48,453 bases of DNA from SAR116 cluster bacterium AG-313-A07 (GTDB lineage: Bacteria; Pseudomonadota; Alphaproteobacteria; Thalassobaculales; Thalassobaculaceae), in assembly GCA_003284265.1 (NCBI GenBank), contig QBVV01000013.1, positions 1-48,453 on the forward strand, in the 5' to 3' direction. Below are positions 25,977 through 37,986 of the stretch, piece after piece. Every line of letters starts with the position of its first letter. Within the stretch, counting starts at the first letter, position 1. The translations under genes were made by a program, and so were the position numbers. The notes beneath the pieces are model-generated. The model was not told where the DNA came from, searched no databases, and saw only the letters and a list, made by a program, of their open reading frames with translations.

Positions 25977-26702
25977 TTACTCGGGTAGAACCCCCAGTCG
26001 TCGTGCAATTTCCTGATAGGCTTCTTTCTCTCCGCCCAGGTCGCGACGAAATCTATCTTTATCAAGTTTCTCATTGGTTTTAATATCCCAAAGACGACAG
26101 TTATCTGGACTAATTTCGTCCGCTAGTATGATTTGGACTGTTTCCTCGAAATAAAGGCGTCCAAATTCTAATTTAAAATCTACCAGGCGAATGCCAATTC
26201 CCATTAATAATCCTAATAAAAAATCGTTAACTCTCAGTGTCATAGCCATAATCTCATCCAGTTCCGGGGTACTTGCCCATCCAAATGCTGTGATATGTTC
26301 TTCAGCTATTAAAGGGTCCCCGAGTTCATCTGACTTATAATAATACTCAACTAATGAGCGGGGTAGGGGTACTCCTTCTTCTAAATTAAATCGTTTGCAG
26401 ATAGAACCGGCAGCTATATTGCGAACTACAACTTCGATCGGAATGATTTCAACTTCTTTAATCAGCTGTTCCCTCATATTCAGTCGCTTTATGAAATGTG
26501 TTGGGATTCCAAGCTCAGCAACTTTAGCCATAAGGTATTCACTTATTCTATTGTTAAGAACGCCTTTGCCAGTGATGATTCCGTGCTTTTCATTATTGAA
26601 TGCGGTTGCATCATCCTTGAAATACTGAACTAAAGTGCCGGGCTCAGGTCCCTTGTATAGGACCTTTGCTTTACCTTCGTATAATTTGGTTCGTACTGCC
26701 AT
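25977..26702 (-). CDS. purC: Phosphoribosylaminoimidazole-succinocarboxamide (SAICAR) synthase
   Basis: PurC joins CAIR with aspartate using ATP. The protein is 241 residues, with [19 protein letters not shown] at the N-terminus, the signature [18 protein letters not shown] near residue 90 and [10 protein letters not shown] near 175 (the metal and nucleotide site). ATG 26702 gives the usual start; the frame is open six codons further. It heads the purC-purS pair and follows the NRDE gene in the same direction after 171 bases. Confidence 0.97.
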   Translation of the reverse strand: MAVRTKLYEGKAKVLYKGPEPGTLVQYFKDDATAFNNEKHGIITGKGVLNNRISEYLMAKVAELGIPTHFIKRLNMREQLIKEVEIIPIEVVVRNIAAGSICKRFNLEEGVPLPRSLVEYYYKSDELGDPLIAEEHITAFGWASTPELDEIMAMTLRVNDFLLGLLMGIGIRLVDFKLEFGRLYFEETVQIILADEISPDNCRLWDIKTNEKLDKDRFRRDLGGEKEAYQEIARRLGVLPE

Positions 26703-26873
26703 ATTACTCGTCCCTAACACTCACCGCTTGGCTCGCCTAAACAAGTTATTTCATGATGAAGAGCGATACCGTGTCAACGCATCCTCCTTACCATGTATAT
26801 CAACAAGATAAATTTAAAACAATGCGGGTTCAGACTGATTATTCAACTAGTGTTTTCTTAATTACCTTAAGCA

Positions 26874-27617
26874 TCAAAAATAGATCGGTAAAAACTTATT
26901 TTTGTCAGGTGTCCCCTCACAAAATAACCAGATAGGTTTTTGATTAATATCGTTGGGTAATGCCATTAAGGATGATGAGACAGTCCCAAACCCAGACGTT
27001 GGGGCAATATTCATTGCCGTCAATGGATCCTCTTTAACCTGGCATGTTCGGCTAGCAAGAACATTTGACCAGTTTGCCCAATCGTTGAGTTCAGGGTTGG
27101 GTGTTTTTATCGAGCGCAATTTATTTAAATGATGGTTTATTCTCGGGGATGTCATGTCGTTTAACTCATGGGCCGCTAACATAGAAATACCCGTAGGCAA
27201 AGGTTGGCATTTGACCCTATCGTTGCCAGCTTTTTTGAGCCAAAAAGCATCCCGATTATCTAATATTAACATATTGAAGTTTCTAAAGGCTTTTTCGTTG
27301 ACATGGGTAATTGCTGTAGCTGCTTCAACTGCATCTGCATGGTCGAGTGCTTCAAGAACGAGTTCCCCTCTGCTTCGTTTTCCGGGCATTGGCCCTAAGG
27401 AATTTTTTCGGTTTAATATACCCGCGATCACTCCATGATCATTTACTCCTAACCAGCTGCCTCCCGCTGCATCATCGTGACCCGCTATGACCTCCGGTCG
27501 GTCTGGCCAATGCCGGTCGGGCTTTTTCCATGCTCTGGAAATAAGTTCATCGCGATTGGCGGCCAATAATAAAGGCCATTTCTCGCCAGGTTGCCAATTA
27601 ATTATAAAAGTACACAT
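26874..27617 (-). CDS. NRDE/TANGO2 family protein
   Basis: This 247-residue protein begins MCTFIINWQPGEKWPLLLAANRDE, the NRDE signature that names the family, followed by GGSWLGVNDHGVIAGILNRK. The Cys at position 2 is the expected N-terminal nucleophile if the protein is an Ntn-type hydrolase, so I place the start at ATG 27617 although the frame is open 26 codons upstream. Family members in bacteria and eukaryotes (TANGO2, linked to haem and lipid handling) have no settled biochemical role. It is divergent from ygfZ across 146 bases. Confidence 0.87.
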   Translation of the reverse strand: MCTFIINWQPGEKWPLLLAANRDELISRAWKKPDRHWPDRPEVIAGHDDAAGGSWLGVNDHGVIAGILNRKNSLGPMPGKRSRGELVLEALDHADAVEAATAITHVNEKAFRNFNMLILDNRDAFWLKKAGNDRVKCQPLPTGISMLAAHELNDMTSPRINHHLNKLRSIKTPNPELNDWANWSNVLASRTCQVKEDPLTAMNIAPTSGFGTVSSSLMALPNDINQKPIWLFCEGTPDKNKFLPIYF

Positions 27618-27763
27618 GATTAAAATACTCGCATCTTTTGACTTTTGAACATATAAATTCTTACTACTTGGGTTAGCAAATAAAATCGACTTCATCTGTA
27701 TTTAGGTGGTTTTGATAATGACAACAAAGCTTGATTACTTTTTGCTGAGGTGCTTCGAACGAT

Positions 27764-28657
27764 ATGTTAACAGACAATTATTTTGTGAAATTAGATGGCA
27801 GAGGGGTTCTGGCTGTATCTGGTGAAGATAGGGCGGACTTTCTACAAGGTTTAGTGTCAAACGATGTGCATTCGATTTCAGAAACGTTTTCTATTTATGC
27901 GGCGCTTTTAACACCCCAAGGTAAATTCTTTTGCGATTTTTTTATGTCTAACGGGCAGTCCGAGTTTTTGCTGGAATGTGACTCGAAACTGCTGCCCGAA
28001 TTGGAGAAAAAGCTCCGAATGCATAAACTTAGATCCAAAATAAATATAGAGGACGTTAGTGATCAGTTTGATGTTTTTGCAGGATTTGGTGGTAGTATTC
28101 ATTCTGCAATTGGGTCAACTGGAGGTTCTGGCCATACCATAAAAGTGTCAAACGGTTTAATGATGGTTGATCCTCGACTAGCGGCAATGGGAATCCGAAT
28201 GATACTTACAGAGAACACTCTCCCAACTATTGGGAACTTGAAACAGTGTGATAGTAACGATTATGAATTATTGAGGATTACATCAGGAGTTCCGGATGGA
28301 GTGCAAGATATGCAATTCCAAAAGACAATTTTACTTGAGGCGGGATTTGATGAACTCAATGGTATCAACTGGGAGAAAGGTTGTTATATGGGACAGGAGT
28401 TGACGGCGAGAACCAAATATCGTGGTTTGATCAAACGAAGACTGATACCTGTCTCGGTTGATGGACCCCTTCCAGAACCCGGTACATTTATTATGTTTGG
28501 AGAAAAGGAAGCGGGCGAAATTAGATCTGGGGTTGGCAATGCGGCTATGGCATTGATGCGCCTAAATGTTCTTCAAGAGTGGTCTAGATTGGGTGGAGAG
28601 TTAACTGCCGGGTCCTCATGCGTCACGCCCCAAAAACAGAGTTGGATGAATTTTTAA
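27764..28657 (+). CDS. ygfZ: Folate-binding YgfZ/IBA57-like protein (Fe-S maintenance)
   Basis: This 297-residue GcvT-like protein has the family signature EKGCYMGQELTART near residue 205, whose Cys is essential in E. coli YgfZ. DRADFLQGLVSNDV near the N-terminus is also typical. YgfZ and mitochondrial IBA57 help mature or repair [4Fe-4S] enzymes in a folate-dependent way. GAGG lies 13 bases before ATG 27764, a loose fit. The transporter gene follows within 11 bases. Confidence 0.93.
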   Translation: MLTDNYFVKLDGRGVLAVSGEDRADFLQGLVSNDVHSISETFSIYAALLTPQGKFFCDFFMSNGQSEFLLECDSKLLPELEKKLRMHKLRSKINIEDVSDQFDVFAGFGGSIHSAIGSTGGSGHTIKVSNGLMMVDPRLAAMGIRMILTENTLPTIGNLKQCDSNDYELLRITSGVPDGVQDMQFQKTILLEAGFDELNGINWEKGCYMGQELTARTKYRGLIKRRLIPVSVDGPLPEPGTFIMFGEKEAGEIRSGVGNAAMALMRLNVLQEWSRLGGELTAGSSCVTPQKQSWMNF

Positions 28658-28668
28658 TCAGATAAGCC

Positions 28669-29616
28669 TTGAGACTTGCTGACCTTGCGCCTATTACTGG
28701 TGTTGTGGCTCTACCTAAAAAATTTCTTAAGTATATTTATAGTTTGCCTACACCTATAATTGCTGTGACGTATATGGCCTTAGCTGCCGTTCTTTTTGTT
28801 GCTATGCACACGATAGTTCGCAGTATGTCTGGGCAACTTCACCCGTTCGAAATTGCTTTTTTTAGAGCATTTTTAGGGTTGTTTGTCCTTTTCCCGTTCA
28901 TTTTAAAAGATAATTTTTCGATTCTTAAAACGAAGAATATCAAGCTTCACTCGTTAAGAGGAGTTTTGAATGCTGGGGCAATGTTATGCTTCTTCTATGG
29001 ATTGAGTATAACCCCGTTAGCCCAAGTTACAGCATTGGGGTTTAGCGCTCCATTATTTGCAACGGTATTAGCTGTGATATTCTTGGGAGAAGTGGTTCGC
29101 ATTCGTCGGTGGACAGCGATTATTATCGGCTTTATTGGTACTTTGATTATTCTTAGGCCGGGAATGGTTGATCTTGGAATTGGTCCAATGCTGATTGTTG
29201 TCTCGGCGGCTATTTGGTCTGTAGCTCTCATGCTCATCAAAGTGATGACGCGCAATGACTCTAGTATAACAATTTCTTTTTATGCATCTATTTTTCTCTC
29301 ACCGCTCGTGTTTTTGGCAGCATTCCCATTTTGGGAACTCCCAAGTTGGGAGCAAATGGGATGGATGTTTTTATTGGCGGCATTTGGTACTTTTGCTCAA
29401 ACCTTAATGAACCAATCCTTAAAGTTGGCCGATACGTCGGTGGTAATGCCGGTAGATTTCAGCAAAATGATTTGGGCTACGTTTTTAGGATTTATTTTCT
29501 TTGATGAGGTTCCCGATCTTTATACTTGGGCAGGCGCTATCTTGATTTTTGGCAGCACTACTTATATTGCCGTTAGAGAGGCGCGACTGAAACGTTATTT
29601 GGAAAAAAATGATTAA
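28669..29616 (+). CDS. EamA/DMT-family transporter
   Basis: This is a membrane protein of about 315 residues with ten hydrophobic helices arranged as two EamA repeats (first about 35-170, second about 180-300). Markers are FEIAFFRAFLGLFVLFP, ALGFSAPLFATVLAVIFLGE and the second-repeat equivalent SVVMPVDFSKMIWATFLGFIFFDEVPD. It exports or imports a small metabolite that cannot be named. The start is uncertain: TTG 28669 has no clear ribosome site but no better codon precedes the first helix. It probably shares a transcript with ygfZ. Confidence 0.85.
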   Translation: MRLADLAPITGVVALPKKFLKYIYSLPTPIIAVTYMALAAVLFVAMHTIVRSMSGQLHPFEIAFFRAFLGLFVLFPFILKDNFSILKTKNIKLHSLRGVLNAGAMLCFFYGLSITPLAQVTALGFSAPLFATVLAVIFLGEVVRIRRWTAIIIGFIGTLIILRPGMVDLGIGPMLIVVSAAIWSVALMLIKVMTRNDSSITISFYASIFLSPLVFLAAFPFWELPSWEQMGWMFLLAAFGTFAQTLMNQSLKLADTSVVMPVDFSKMIWATFLGFIFFDEVPDLYTWAGAILIFGSTTYIAVREARLKRYLEKND

Positions 29617-29633
29617 TGGAAATTAATAGAAAG

Positions 29634-29661
29634 TTGACGAATAATAGTGCGCGAGTAATAA
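29634..29661 (+). promoter_or_regulatory. Possible promoter for purH
   Basis: TTGACG (29634-29639) and TAATAA (29656-29661) are 16 bases apart and 35 bases ahead of the purH start. The -10 match is poor. Confidence 0.3.
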
Positions 29662-29695
29662 GACAGTGATTTTTGTCTAACGAACTGGGTTTTAA

Positions 29696-31276
29696 ATGAG
29701 TGATGTTATTCCTGTAAAAAGAGCACTGTTATCTGTTTCCGATAAAACAGGTCTTGCAGAGTTAGGGGCTATGCTGCAAAAAAATGGGGTTGAAATTCTG
29801 TCGACCGGTGGAACAGCAAGAGCCCTTCGCGAAGCTGGAATAAAAATTATTGATGTTTCCGATTATACGGGCTTTCCTGAAATGATGGGGGGACGCGTGA
29901 AAACTCTCCATCCAAAAATTCACGGGGGTCTTTTGGCTCTGCGGGATGACCCAGAGCACATTAAGGCAGCCGAGGGGCATGAAATACCGCCAATTGATCT
30001 TCTCGTGTGCAATCTTTATCCGTTCGAAGAAACCGCTCGTTCGAAGGCCAACTATCATGATTGCGTGGAAAATATAGATATAGGCGGCCCTGCTATGATT
30101 CGCGCAGCTGCGAAAAACCACGACTCTGTTATGGTTCTAGTTGAACCGGCAGATTACGAAATGTTTTTCAAGGAATTCAAGTGTAATAATGGAGGCACTT
30201 CATCCTCTGTTAGAAAAATTTTCGCTGCTAGGGCATATGCTAGAACCGCAGCTTATGACGCGGAAATAGCAACTTGGTTCTCGGAGGAGCTTAATATTTC
30301 AAACCCTAATAGAATTGTGTTGTCGGGTCATTCTCCGCAAATATTGCGTTATGGAGAAAACCCCCATCAATCCGGTGCTTTTTACCAAATAAATAAACAG
30401 AATTTCGGTGTTGGAACAGCCGAGCAACTTCAAGGTAAGGAGGTTAGTTATAATAATTTAAATGATACGGATGCGGCGTTTGAACTAGTAGCCGAATTTG
30501 ATCAACCCACTGTTGCAATTATAAAACATGCGAACCCTTGCGGCGTAGCAAATGGAGATAATATTCTTGATGCTTACAAAAAAGCCTATTGGTGTGATCA
30601 AGTTAGTGCGTTTGGGGGTATCATTGCATCTAATAAAATAATTGATTTTGACGCTGCAATTGAGATGGTGAATGTATTTACAGAAGTCGTAATAGCGCCC
30701 GACTTTACTGAAGAAGCATTGGATGCATTTGCGAAAAAAAAATCTTTAAGAATATTAAAAACGGGTGGTTTGCCCAATCCAACTGAAGCATCAAAAATTT
30801 TTAAACCTCTTTCTGGTGGAGTGCTTGTCCAAGACAAAGATGTTGGTAGAATAGATAAAACTAAACTTCAGATTGTAACTAGGCGTCAACCATCGGCCGA
30901 AGAGCTAAATGATTTAGTATTCGCATTTATGGTTGCCAAACATGTTAAATCTAACGCCATCGTATATGCTAAAAACGGTGCCACGGTAGGTATAGGCGCC
31001 GGGCAGATGAGTAGGGTTGACTCGTCTCAGGTTGCAGCTAAAAAGGCAAAAGAAGCTTCAGAGAAATTAGGGTATCAAGAGTCTTTGGCGGTAGGGTCAG
31101 TTGTTGCTTCTGATGCCTTTTTCCCGTTTCCGGATGGTTTGTTGGCAGCTGTTGCGGCGGGTGCTAGGGCAGTTATTCAACCTGGTGGATCAGTCCGTGA
31201 TGATGAAATTATTGCGGCGGCTAACGAAAATGATATTGCAATGGTTATGACTGGAATGAGACACTTTCGACATTAA
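29696..31276 (+). CDS. purH: Bifunctional AICAR transformylase / IMP cyclohydrolase
   Basis: PurH carries out the last two steps of IMP synthesis. The N-terminal MGS-like cyclohydrolase domain (about 1-190) shows [33 protein letters not shown] and [16 protein letters not shown]. The C-terminal transformylase domain shows [14 protein letters not shown], the catalytic Lys-His pair in [13 protein letters not shown] and [14 protein letters not shown]. The 526-residue length is normal. It lies apart from the other pur genes. Confidence 0.97.
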   Translation: MSDVIPVKRALLSVSDKTGLAELGAMLQKNGVEILSTGGTARALREAGIKIIDVSDYTGFPEMMGGRVKTLHPKIHGGLLALRDDPEHIKAAEGHEIPPIDLLVCNLYPFEETARSKANYHDCVENIDIGGPAMIRAAAKNHDSVMVLVEPADYEMFFKEFKCNNGGTSSSVRKIFAARAYARTAAYDAEIATWFSEELNISNPNRIVLSGHSPQILRYGENPHQSGAFYQINKQNFGVGTAEQLQGKEVSYNNLNDTDAAFELVAEFDQPTVAIIKHANPCGVANGDNILDAYKKAYWCDQVSAFGGIIASNKIIDFDAAIEMVNVFTEVVIAPDFTEEALDAFAKKKSLRILKTGGLPNPTEASKIFKPLSGGVLVQDKDVGRIDKTKLQIVTRRQPSAEELNDLVFAFMVAKHVKSNAIVYAKNGATVGIGAGQMSRVDSSQVAAKKAKEASEKLGYQESLAVGSVVASDAFFPFPDGLLAAVAAGARAVIQPGGSVRDDEIIAAANENDIAMVMTGMRHFRH

Positions 31277-31293
31277 ACGAGGTATTACAAATG

Positions 31294-31333
31294 TTGAAAC
31301 CAATAAAAGTTTCAAGCGTGCGTCGCTGTTTTT
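31294..31333 (+). terminator. Hairpins after purH
   Basis: TTGAAAC-8-GTTTCAA (31294-31315) is a perfect 7-bp stem. Right behind it AGCG-TGCGT-CGCT (31315-31327) is followed by GTTTTT. Together they could end the purH transcript, but the T-run follows a stem of only four pairs. Confidence 0.35.
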
Positions 31334-31415
31334 GGTGGAAATAATATTTTCAATTGATCGTGGGACGTATTGATAGTATGGGTCCGCTGAGGGTAAACAT
31401 GGATTGTATTTTAGT

Positions 31416-32789
<1,374 letters not shown>

Positions 32790-32860
32790 GATATACAGTC
32801 TATTGCGAAGTCAATTTAATAATAATATAGATAGTTTCTAATTTTTTTACCGCTGACTTC

Positions 32861-32889
32861 TTGACAGTTGATTAGACAATCACTACATG
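32861..32889 (+). promoter_or_regulatory. groESL promoter
   Basis: A perfect TTGACA (32861-32866) is followed after 17 bases by TACATG (32884-32889), a weak -10, with the CIRCE operator directly downstream. This geometry, with the operator at the start of transcription, is what HrcA repression needs. Confidence 0.6.
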
Positions 32890-32916
32890 CTGGCAATCGC
32901 AATAAGAGAGTGCCAA
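32890..32916. promoter_or_regulatory. CIRCE operator (HrcA binding site)
   Basis: CTGGCAATC, nine bases, then GAGTGCCAA. The right half is the perfect complement of the alphaproteobacterial CIRCE half TTGGCACTC; the left half matches it at 7 of 9 positions. The spacing of nine is exact. HrcA binding here represses groESL until heat stress. Confidence 0.85.
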
Positions 32917-32983
32917 GGATTAGTCGCTTTGGTATTCGGTAAGGGAAATTTTAAACGCAACTTTCAGAAAATGGAGAAATGGA

Positions 32984-33271
32984 ATGGGTTTTAGACCATT
33001 GCATGATCGCGTCGTTATCCGTCGAATGGAAAGCGAAGCAAAAACAGCAGGTGGAATTATAATCCCCGATACCGCTAAAGAGAAGCCTATGGAAGGTAAA
33101 GTGGTTTCAGTTGGTCCGGGTGCCAGAGATGACAACGGAAGGATAACACCGTTGGATGTTAAAGCTGGCGATACTGTTCTTTTTGGTAAATGGTCCGGTA
33201 CCGAGGTAAAAATCGATGGTGAGGACCTTCTTATCATGAAGGAGTCAGACATTATGGGCGTAACCGGCTAA
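32984..33271 (+). CDS. groES: Co-chaperonin GroES
   Basis: This is a 95-residue 10-kDa chaperonin that forms the lid of the GroEL chamber. It begins [13 protein letters not shown] and has the mobile loop [22 protein letters not shown] that docks onto GroEL, and ends [12 protein letters not shown]. The CIRCE site and promoter are about 70 bases upstream, and groEL follows after 55 bases. Confidence 0.98.
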   Translation: MGFRPLHDRVVIRRMESEAKTAGGIIIPDTAKEKPMEGKVVSVGPGARDDNGRITPLDVKAGDTVLFGKWSGTEVKIDGEDLLIMKESDIMGVTG

Positions 33272-33311
33272 GAAAAGAATTCTTACCTAGTTATATTTGA
33301 TCTTTAATTAA

Positions 33312-34964
<1,653 letters not shown>

Positions 34965-34985
34965 AGCAGTCCACATAATAGATCG

Positions 34986-35022
34986 AATAACCCTTCCAAT
35001 TGTTTTGGAAGGGTTATTTTTT
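34986..35022 (+). terminator. Rho-independent terminator of groESL
   Basis: AATAACCCTTCCAA and TTGGAAGGGTTATT form a perfect 14-bp stem with a 5-base loop, followed by a T-run. It starts 22 bases after the groEL stop. The right arm overlaps the last codons of the convergent dehydrogenase gene. Confidence 0.93.
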
Positions 35023-35928
35023 GTTCCACTGAGGGTCGATTGCGAGCAGTAAGGCGCTATGATCTAGTTCTGCCCAGTCATTTTCAATCATTAAATCCCA
35101 TAGTTTCATGTTGGTCGATAGACTTGGTAGGCGCAGGTTTACGGAAGCTGCAAGCTCCATTGCTTCGGCAATGTCTTTTCTTTGAATAGAACATTTTGCT
35201 CTTGGGTTATAATCCTCTGTTAGCATCCGCTCCCCATGAAGTTCCAGTATTCTGCTATGGGCAAAGCCCCCAAAAAGGGCCTCTCGAATTTTAGCAGGGT
35301 TTACACCATTATGTCGGGCTAAAGCAAAGGCTTCGGCTACCGCACCAATAGTAAGTCCAACAATCATTTGATTAGCAGATTTTGCGATCTGGCCTGCTCC
35401 AACTTCTCCAACATGGGTGATGCGATCGCCCAATATTTGGAGTATTGGAAGTGCACGATCGAACGTATTCGGAGCTCCCCCCGCCATAATTGTGAGGGTG
35501 CCATCCTCAGCCGCAGTTGTTCCGCCGGATACGGGGGCATCTAGCCAATATCTATCCATCTTTTTTAATTTCTCAGCAAACGTTCGTGTTTTTATGACGG
35601 ATGTTGTTCCCATATCTATTACAAGGCAGTTTTCCAAACAGTTCTCTGCAACTCCACTTTCACCAAATACTACACTTTCTACGGCCTGTGCATCTGTAAT
35701 CATCAAAATTGTAATATCACAATGCATAGCTACTTGGGCGGGTGTCTCGCAAACCGTTATATTTTTTTGCTCTTTCGCAAATTCTTTAGCAGTCGCAGAG
35801 CTTCTATTCCAAACGTAAATATTAGCACCGGTTGCACAGAGGTTACGGATCATTGGCACGCCCATCAAGCCTAAGCCAATAAATCCAATATTTTTAGCTC
35901 GCCAGTCTTGTTCAATAGTTTTAGTCAT
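35014..35928 (-). CDS. Beta-hydroxyacid dehydrogenase (3-hydroxyisobutyrate dehydrogenase-like)
   Basis: This NAD(P)-dependent enzyme of about 304 residues oxidises a 3-hydroxyacid or reduces a semialdehyde. The Rossmann motif is IGFIGLGLMGVPMIRNLCATG. The substrate motif WLDAPVSGGTTAAEDGTL is near residue 120, and the catalytic Lys is in GAGQIAKSANQMIVG near 170. ATG 35928 is preferred to the frame's upper ATG at 35952 because the longer form would run 32 bases into the TerB-like gene. Even so, the two overlap by 8 bases, which suggests coupling. It could be tartronate semialdehyde reductase-like; the substrate is unknown. Confidence 0.87.
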   Translation of the reverse strand: MTKTIEQDWRAKNIGFIGLGLMGVPMIRNLCATGANIYVWNRSSATAKEFAKEQKNITVCETPAQVAMHCDITILMITDAQAVESVVFGESGVAENCLENCLVIDMGTTSVIKTRTFAEKLKKMDRYWLDAPVSGGTTAAEDGTLTIMAGGAPNTFDRALPILQILGDRITHVGEVGAGQIAKSANQMIVGLTIGAVAEAFALARHNGVNPAKIREALFGGFAHSRILELHGERMLTEDYNPRAKCSIQRKDIAEAMELAASVNLRLPSLSTNMKLWDLMIENDWAELDHSALLLAIDPQWNKK

Positions 35929-36343
35929 CTGGATCAGTCTGATTTCTGGCATATCTTGCTGCGGACCCTCGTTCTATGGCCGCTGCAGTTAACCTATCAA
36001 CATTGATATCATGTCTTAGCATTTCAAGAAAGCGCAGCTCTTCCTGGGTGGCTATACCATTCACTGCAACTACATCACAAGCCAAAGCGTATGCCGTGGC
36101 GCATAAGGAACTAGGAAGTGATTGGCGTATAATCTCTACCGCCGCGTCCAAACCATCCTCTTCGGTTAGTAAGTCAGTGCAGGCTCCAGCAATCTCATTA
36201 AATTTAGTGCTGTCAAAACCGTCGAAAACAGGAAGCCCATTTATTATGGTCTTGATGGTATCAATTTCCTCGTTCGCAAGGTCACCGTCTGCGGCGGCGC
36301 TGAGGACCATAGAATATATTATGGCTGCTTGAGGGCTAATCAT
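35921..36343 (-). CDS. TerB-like tellurite-resistance family protein
   Basis: This is a 140-residue acidic helical protein. The helix SMVLSAAADGDLANEEIDTIKTII is followed by VVAVNGIATQEELRFLEMLRHDINVD, the repeated acidic helix-turn seen in TerB domains, where Asp and Glu may bind metal. The function is unknown in most bacteria. It overlaps the dehydrogenase by 8 bases and heads that short operon. TerC, another Ter-named protein, is 17 kb away and not linked. Confidence 0.75.
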   Translation of the reverse strand: MISPQAAIIYSMVLSAAADGDLANEEIDTIKTIINGLPVFDGFDSTKFNEIAGACTDLLTEEDGLDAAVEIIRQSLPSSLCATAYALACDVVAVNGIATQEELRFLEMLRHDINVDRLTAAAIERGSAARYARNQTDPDD

Positions 36344-36553
36344 ATTTTATCCATTCTTTTGAACTAGGCGCATATCAATAATATTTGTTTATAAGGGTTT
36401 GTTTTAAAGACAAAAATATAATTTAAACGTTATTATAGAACTAACTTTATTACCAAAAAATTAAAATGATTTATATGTTTTCAATTTCACCGGACTATTG
36501 TTAACCTCAGGGTAATGGGTGAATAGGTATAATGATAATTTAAGGATGCTGTT

Positions 36554-37933
36554 ATGAACTATCCAAATGATCCAATGGCAGAAGGCGGGATCGCCGTATT
36601 TGCAGAAAAATTAAGGGCAGGGGTTATAACAATCAGTGCTGTCACTCGGGCTTATCTTGATCGGATTGAAGCATTGGATGGTAAACTTGGGGCATTTCAA
36701 TATGTAGCCAAAAATGAAGCTATGGCCGCCGCCGAAGCTATGGACAAACTATTAGCTGCGGGTACAGATCTTGGACCGTTAATGGGTGTCCCTATTGGTA
36801 TCAAGGATATTTACGCCGTAGAAGGTATGCCTATCACAAATGGCTCATTATTCGATGCGGCTAGTATTACAGGCCCAGAGGGGCGGTTTGTAACAGGATT
36901 GAAACAAGCGGGCTGTATTATTTTGGGAAAAACAAAGACAGTTGAGTTTGCTCTCGGTGCCACAGGGGTGAATGAAGCTAGGGGAACCCCCTGGAATCCT
37001 TGGGATCTCTCTTCACATCGTACTCCGGGAGGATCATCAAGTGGTTCGGGTGTCGCAACAGCGGCTGGTTTGTGCGCTTTCGCAATGGGGTCAGATACTG
37101 GTGGATCGGTCAGGATACCAGCCTGCTTCAACGGCATATTCGGCCACAAAACATCGATTGGACTTCTGCCCACTGATGGTGTTTTCCCACTTTCCCCAAC
37201 CCTCGATACTTTAGGACCCCTGACCCGAACAGCTGCAGACGCAGCAATTATTCATGCCATAATGACGGATAGCGATATCCCGTTAGCTAAACCACTAAAA
37301 GGGTTGAGATTAGGCAAACCCACTACTTTCTTTTTCGATGATCTAGAACCAGAAGTTGCTTCCTGTATGGAATTGGCTCTGCAATCCCTTAGAGAAGCGG
37401 GAGTGGAAATTGTTGATATAGAAATTCCTGATCCTAATGAGCGGGATTGGGTGTTTCCAGCTATAGCTCCTCCTGAATTTCTAGCCGCAATAGGTGAAAA
37501 TGATTTTCAGCAAGCTCTGCCAAATATGGATCCAGTCACTGGCGCCAGAGCAAAAAAAGGTTTGGATGTTACTGGCGTTGAGCATGCAGCTGCGGTCATA
37601 AGGCATAACCAGCTGGCCGATTTGGCTGACGATGCCTTTGAAGGATTAGATGGCTGGATCTCCCCAACGTGTACATTTTTACCGATGGCTATAGCGGATT
37701 TGTCAGAGGCAAGTGCGGCAGCCAAATCAGCGCAAGCATCTCGTAATACACAACCCGGTAATATTTTTAAACTTTGCGCTATAACAACTCCAATACATCA
37801 ATTTGGTTCACCGCTTCCAGTGGGCCTACAGGTAATGTGTCGAAGAGGTTTCGATACTCAGGCTCTATCTATTGGGTTGGCCCTTGAGGCGCATTTTGGG
37901 CAGGCTGCAAAACCGGATCTATCTTCCATCTAA
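36554..37933 (+). CDS. Amidase signature family hydrolase
   Basis: This is a 459-residue amidase-signature enzyme. The catalytic triad is Lys in PIGIKDIYAVEGMPITNGS, then the cis-Ser in TPGGSSSGSGVATAAGL and the nucleophile Ser in GSDTGGSVRIPA. The substrate is not given by the sequence. It is too distant from GatA to be the tRNA amidotransferase, and gatC and gatB are absent. AAGGA lies 7 bases before ATG 36554. The GMC oxidoreductase gene follows, so both may serve one catabolic pathway. Confidence 0.9.
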   Translation: MNYPNDPMAEGGIAVFAEKLRAGVITISAVTRAYLDRIEALDGKLGAFQYVAKNEAMAAAEAMDKLLAAGTDLGPLMGVPIGIKDIYAVEGMPITNGSLFDAASITGPEGRFVTGLKQAGCIILGKTKTVEFALGATGVNEARGTPWNPWDLSSHRTPGGSSSGSGVATAAGLCAFAMGSDTGGSVRIPACFNGIFGHKTSIGLLPTDGVFPLSPTLDTLGPLTRTAADAAIIHAIMTDSDIPLAKPLKGLRLGKPTTFFFDDLEPEVASCMELALQSLREAGVEIVDIEIPDPNERDWVFPAIAPPEFLAAIGENDFQQALPNMDPVTGARAKKGLDVTGVEHAAAVIRHNQLADLADDAFEGLDGWISPTCTFLPMAIADLSEASAAAKSAQASRNTQPGNIFKLCAITTPIHQFGSPLPVGLQVMCRRGFDTQALSIGLALEAHFGQAAKPDLSSI

Positions 37934-37986
37934 AAACGTTAGAGATAATATTAAATATCATTGATACAATGAGGAAAACGAAAGTG

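Noticed and set aside
36528..36533. TATAAT as an amidase promoter
   Set aside because: The -10 is perfect but no -35 lies 16-18 bases upstream; in this AT-rich spacer it may be chance.
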